NCBI RefSeq assembly: GCF_000006565.2
Contig: NC_031476.1
Span: 3,186,458 to 3,250,457 of the forward strand
Source: Toxoplasma gondii ME49
Taxonomy: Eukaryota; Apicomplexa; Conoidasida; Eucoccidiorida; Sarcocystidae
Length of the DNA: 64,000 nucleotides
Direction of reading: 5' to 3'
The notes under the pieces were generated by a model, which was given only the letters and a program-made list of their open reading frames with translations, was not told where the DNA came from and made no database searches. This document shows positions 61,901 through 64,000 of the stretch, piece by piece; within the stretch, counting starts at the first letter, position 1; each line of letters opens with the position of its first letter. The position numbers were made by a program, and so were the translations under genes.

Positions 61901-64000
61901 GTGTTTCTGATTCATGCACTGTTCTTCAGCCCTCATCGATTCCTGAAGTTGGCGGGAGCGGCGCCTCTAGTCTCCTCTCTGTGACTGCCTCATTCCTCGT
62001 CGCGCTGAGCTCCGAGAGCCTCGTCGTCTGGCGTCGCTTGCCCCGCATGTGCAGCCCGTCGGCGTCGCCTACTTCGATTTCCTACAGCCCGTTTCTGGAC
62101 ATTCCAGTCACCACCCTCACCTCTCCCGCGGCGTCCTCAAATTCCGGATTCCTAGGGCCCGGTTGTGCCCACACAGGAGACAGCCGAGACCGATCGAGCC
62201 AGAGCCAGGAGGAGGCCGAGGGGCGAGGAGACACTCGCGGCGAGGCACTGTCGTTGGCATGGTGCCCAGCGGTGTTTGGAGACACCTGGGGCGAAGGGGA
62301 GATATCCCAGGGACTGCCCGTGGGCTGGAGTGGCTTGCACCTTCTCCCCTACTCGCGACAGGTGTCTCGCTTCTGCGAAGAACTGGAGGCCCTTGAGCGA
62401 CAGCGCAGCTCGGCGAATCAGGGGGCGCGAGCGGCGAGTGAGAACGAATGGACTCTTTCTATTCGAGGGCGAGGGTCGTCCAAGGCGTCGGAGTCTCGTG
62501 GGAGCTCGATAGAGAGTGGAGGCCTCGGGACGCATTTTTCCTGCGAAAATGTCGAGGCTGTTCTTCTCGCGTGGACCTCAGACGGTGCTCTTCGGGCGTT
62601 TCTTCTTCCGCTCCTCGACGCGAGCTTCCTGCCCAGTTCCACGTTGTCTCTCGCATCCGGAGGGCTGCCGGGAGGCCTCTCCCTCGCTCAAGGCATCCTC
62701 ATTGGCCACATGCCGGACGACCTTCTTGGAGGCGAAGACACACCCACGCCTGTTTTCCTTCCTCTCTTCTCGCGCTTCTCTTCTGCGGTGGGTGGGGGTG
62801 CCCGACGGTGCTTGGGAGGGGGCGAGGTGGGAGAGCGCAGTGGCGGGGACAGAGAAGAAGGAAGACGAAGGAGAAGAACGGCGGAAATCGTTGGAGGGCT
62901 CCTGTCGCTGGGTGTCTCCCTGGAGGTCTCCGACCGTGTGACAGTGGCCTCGTGGAGTCTGGAGACAGTGGAGGCGATGCCTGCGGTACGAGACAACCCT
63001 CACCGGTTTGTGAGGGCCAGCCAGAGCAAGGATGCTCGACTGCCGCTGGAGGGGGAGGGGCTAGATGCACTGCTGTCCCCTGGCCGCTTGACTAACGCCC
63101 CCTCAGAACATGAGGCGCGGGATCCTCAGTTCGAGGAATCCCCCTTCGGTCAGGCGTCTTCGTCTTCCTTTCCAAGTTCTCGTCCGTCCGCCAAACCCCC
63201 GAGAACGTCCGCGCTTCGTCTTCGCGTCTCGCTGCGGGCGTCGATAAGTGTCGGCGAGTTGTGGCTGCTCCCCTCCACACTTCGTTCGAGTCTTCATCGC
63301 ACCCTCTTCCCCCCGGTCCCGACTGTGCTCGACGGCGCCCGCGAGGACACAAAAAGGCCCTCCCTCGCCTCGAGGCGGAAGCCCCAGGGCGGCTGCCTCT
63401 TGCTGGGACAGGGGCGCGAGTGTGTAGACACGGGCGAGGCTGTGCGTGCACGGTTCTGGCGCCTCACTGGACTGCTGGAACAACGAAGGCACCTTAGCGA
63501 AGGTCGGGCCTGCCTGAGCTGTCTGGCAGGTCCGGAACTCGAGAGCGGGACTGGCGAGCGGAGTTTGGACGGTGGCACACACCCCACCAAAAATCCTCTT
63601 TCTTCACACGCGGGATGTAGCCTGCAAATGGACGCCCCGGCGTCTTCGCGCGTGTCTCCAGATACCAACGGAGCGTGTACATACACCTCAGATCGGCATA
63701 TATTGTCCTGGTGTCTGGTGGAGTCCCACGGCCAAGTTTTCCTCATTTGCAGTGCGTCAGATGGGGCGGCGCTAGGACTCTGTCTGAACCACGTCGCTGC
63801 GCGGCTGAGGCTCCATCGTCACTTGGCTGGAGAGACCGCTGGGCACTCTGCAACTTGTGGACACTCTTGGAAGGGGCTGGTAAACGCAGATCGTGCTTCC
63901 CAGAGTGTCTCTACAGACGACACTCTGTTCTTGAGCGGGTCTCGCGATCTGGCCCCGTGGCCGAATGCCTGCCATGTGCTGCCCAGTTTGGTGCGTCTCC
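58905..64000 (+). CDS. Large WD-repeat protein, WDR7/rabconnectin-3 beta-like (partial)
   Basis: Exons 58905-61238 and 61930 to beyond 64000, joined in phase 0 with a GAA/GTACGC donor and a TTCTTCAG acceptor; about 1468 residues are visible and the gene runs off the window. The start AAAATGTC suits this group. WD-like blades: SISCIAVNPRCTVLATGTHTGHIYIWQL, EEVLVSIHSDSKLRIWSLLDGRC with the following VVLTGKTGAMVFDLW, VAGLTPEGRLAVWDLQ, SFLVALSSESLVVWRRL, and LLAWTSDGALRAFLLPLL. The order and the DGRC phrase recall the N-terminal propeller of WDR7, which with DMXL proteins regulates V-ATPase assembly and vesicle acidification. Long Ser/Gly/Pro-rich insertions separate the blades, typical of coccidian proteins. 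A different WD family is possible; V-ATPase regulation is inference. Confidence 0.75.

Overview
This window is nuclear DNA from a tissue-cyst-forming coccidian apicomplexan of the Toxoplasma/Hammondia/Neospora group. The signs are intron-rich genes with GT-AG introns, GC-rich exons, A-rich start contexts, TGCATGC motifs, (TA)n microsatellites crowded into introns, polypurine/polypyrimidine tracts, and a gene set typical of the group. I cannot settle the species by eye. No viral, plasmid, CRISPR or transposon structure was seen.

Layout. Positions 371-1536 (+): a possible small two-exon gene, or the 3' end of one. Positions 4831-11871 (-): a seven-exon RAP-domain/FASTK-like protein, probably mitochondrial. 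Positions 16006-30449 (+): a 20-exon ISWI-type SNF2 chromatin remodeller whose phases all agree (1556 residues). Positions 33133-34062 (+): a single-exon acidic secreted protein resembling dense-granule proteins. Positions 37794-39965 (-): a Nup62/Nsp1-type nucleoporin with ten 51-bp GLFG repeats. Positions 42408-46463 (-): a five-exon Brix-domain ribosome biogenesis factor of the SSF1/Peter Pan family. Positions 47941-48840 (+): a small two-exon protein that may be the complex III subunit QCR7. Positions 49567-51628 (+): a helical protein of unknown function, with a 108-bp piece of its second exon copied exactly into its intron. Positions 53013-55499 (-): an equilibrative nucleoside transporter. 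Positions 58905-64000 (+, running off the window): a large WD-repeat protein most like WDR7/rabconnectin-3 beta.

The genes are mostly housekeeping: chromatin, nuclear pore, ribosome assembly, mitochondrial RNA and respiration, purine uptake and membrane traffic. There is no operon logic. Several neighbours are divergently arranged (RAP/ISWI, SSF1/QCR7-like, ENT/WDR7-like) and probably share upstream regions. The spacers at 30.5-33.1, 34.1-37.8, 40.0-42.4 and 55.5-58.9 kb hold no gene I can support.

I found no clear new multi-gene system. The best leads are the exact 108-bp exon-to-intron duplication, the AT-hook-bearing ISWI with a long insert, the GLFG repeats on a Nup62-type protein, and the candidate secreted effector. 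Exon boundaries were placed by eye from splice sites, frame and family similarity, not from transcripts.
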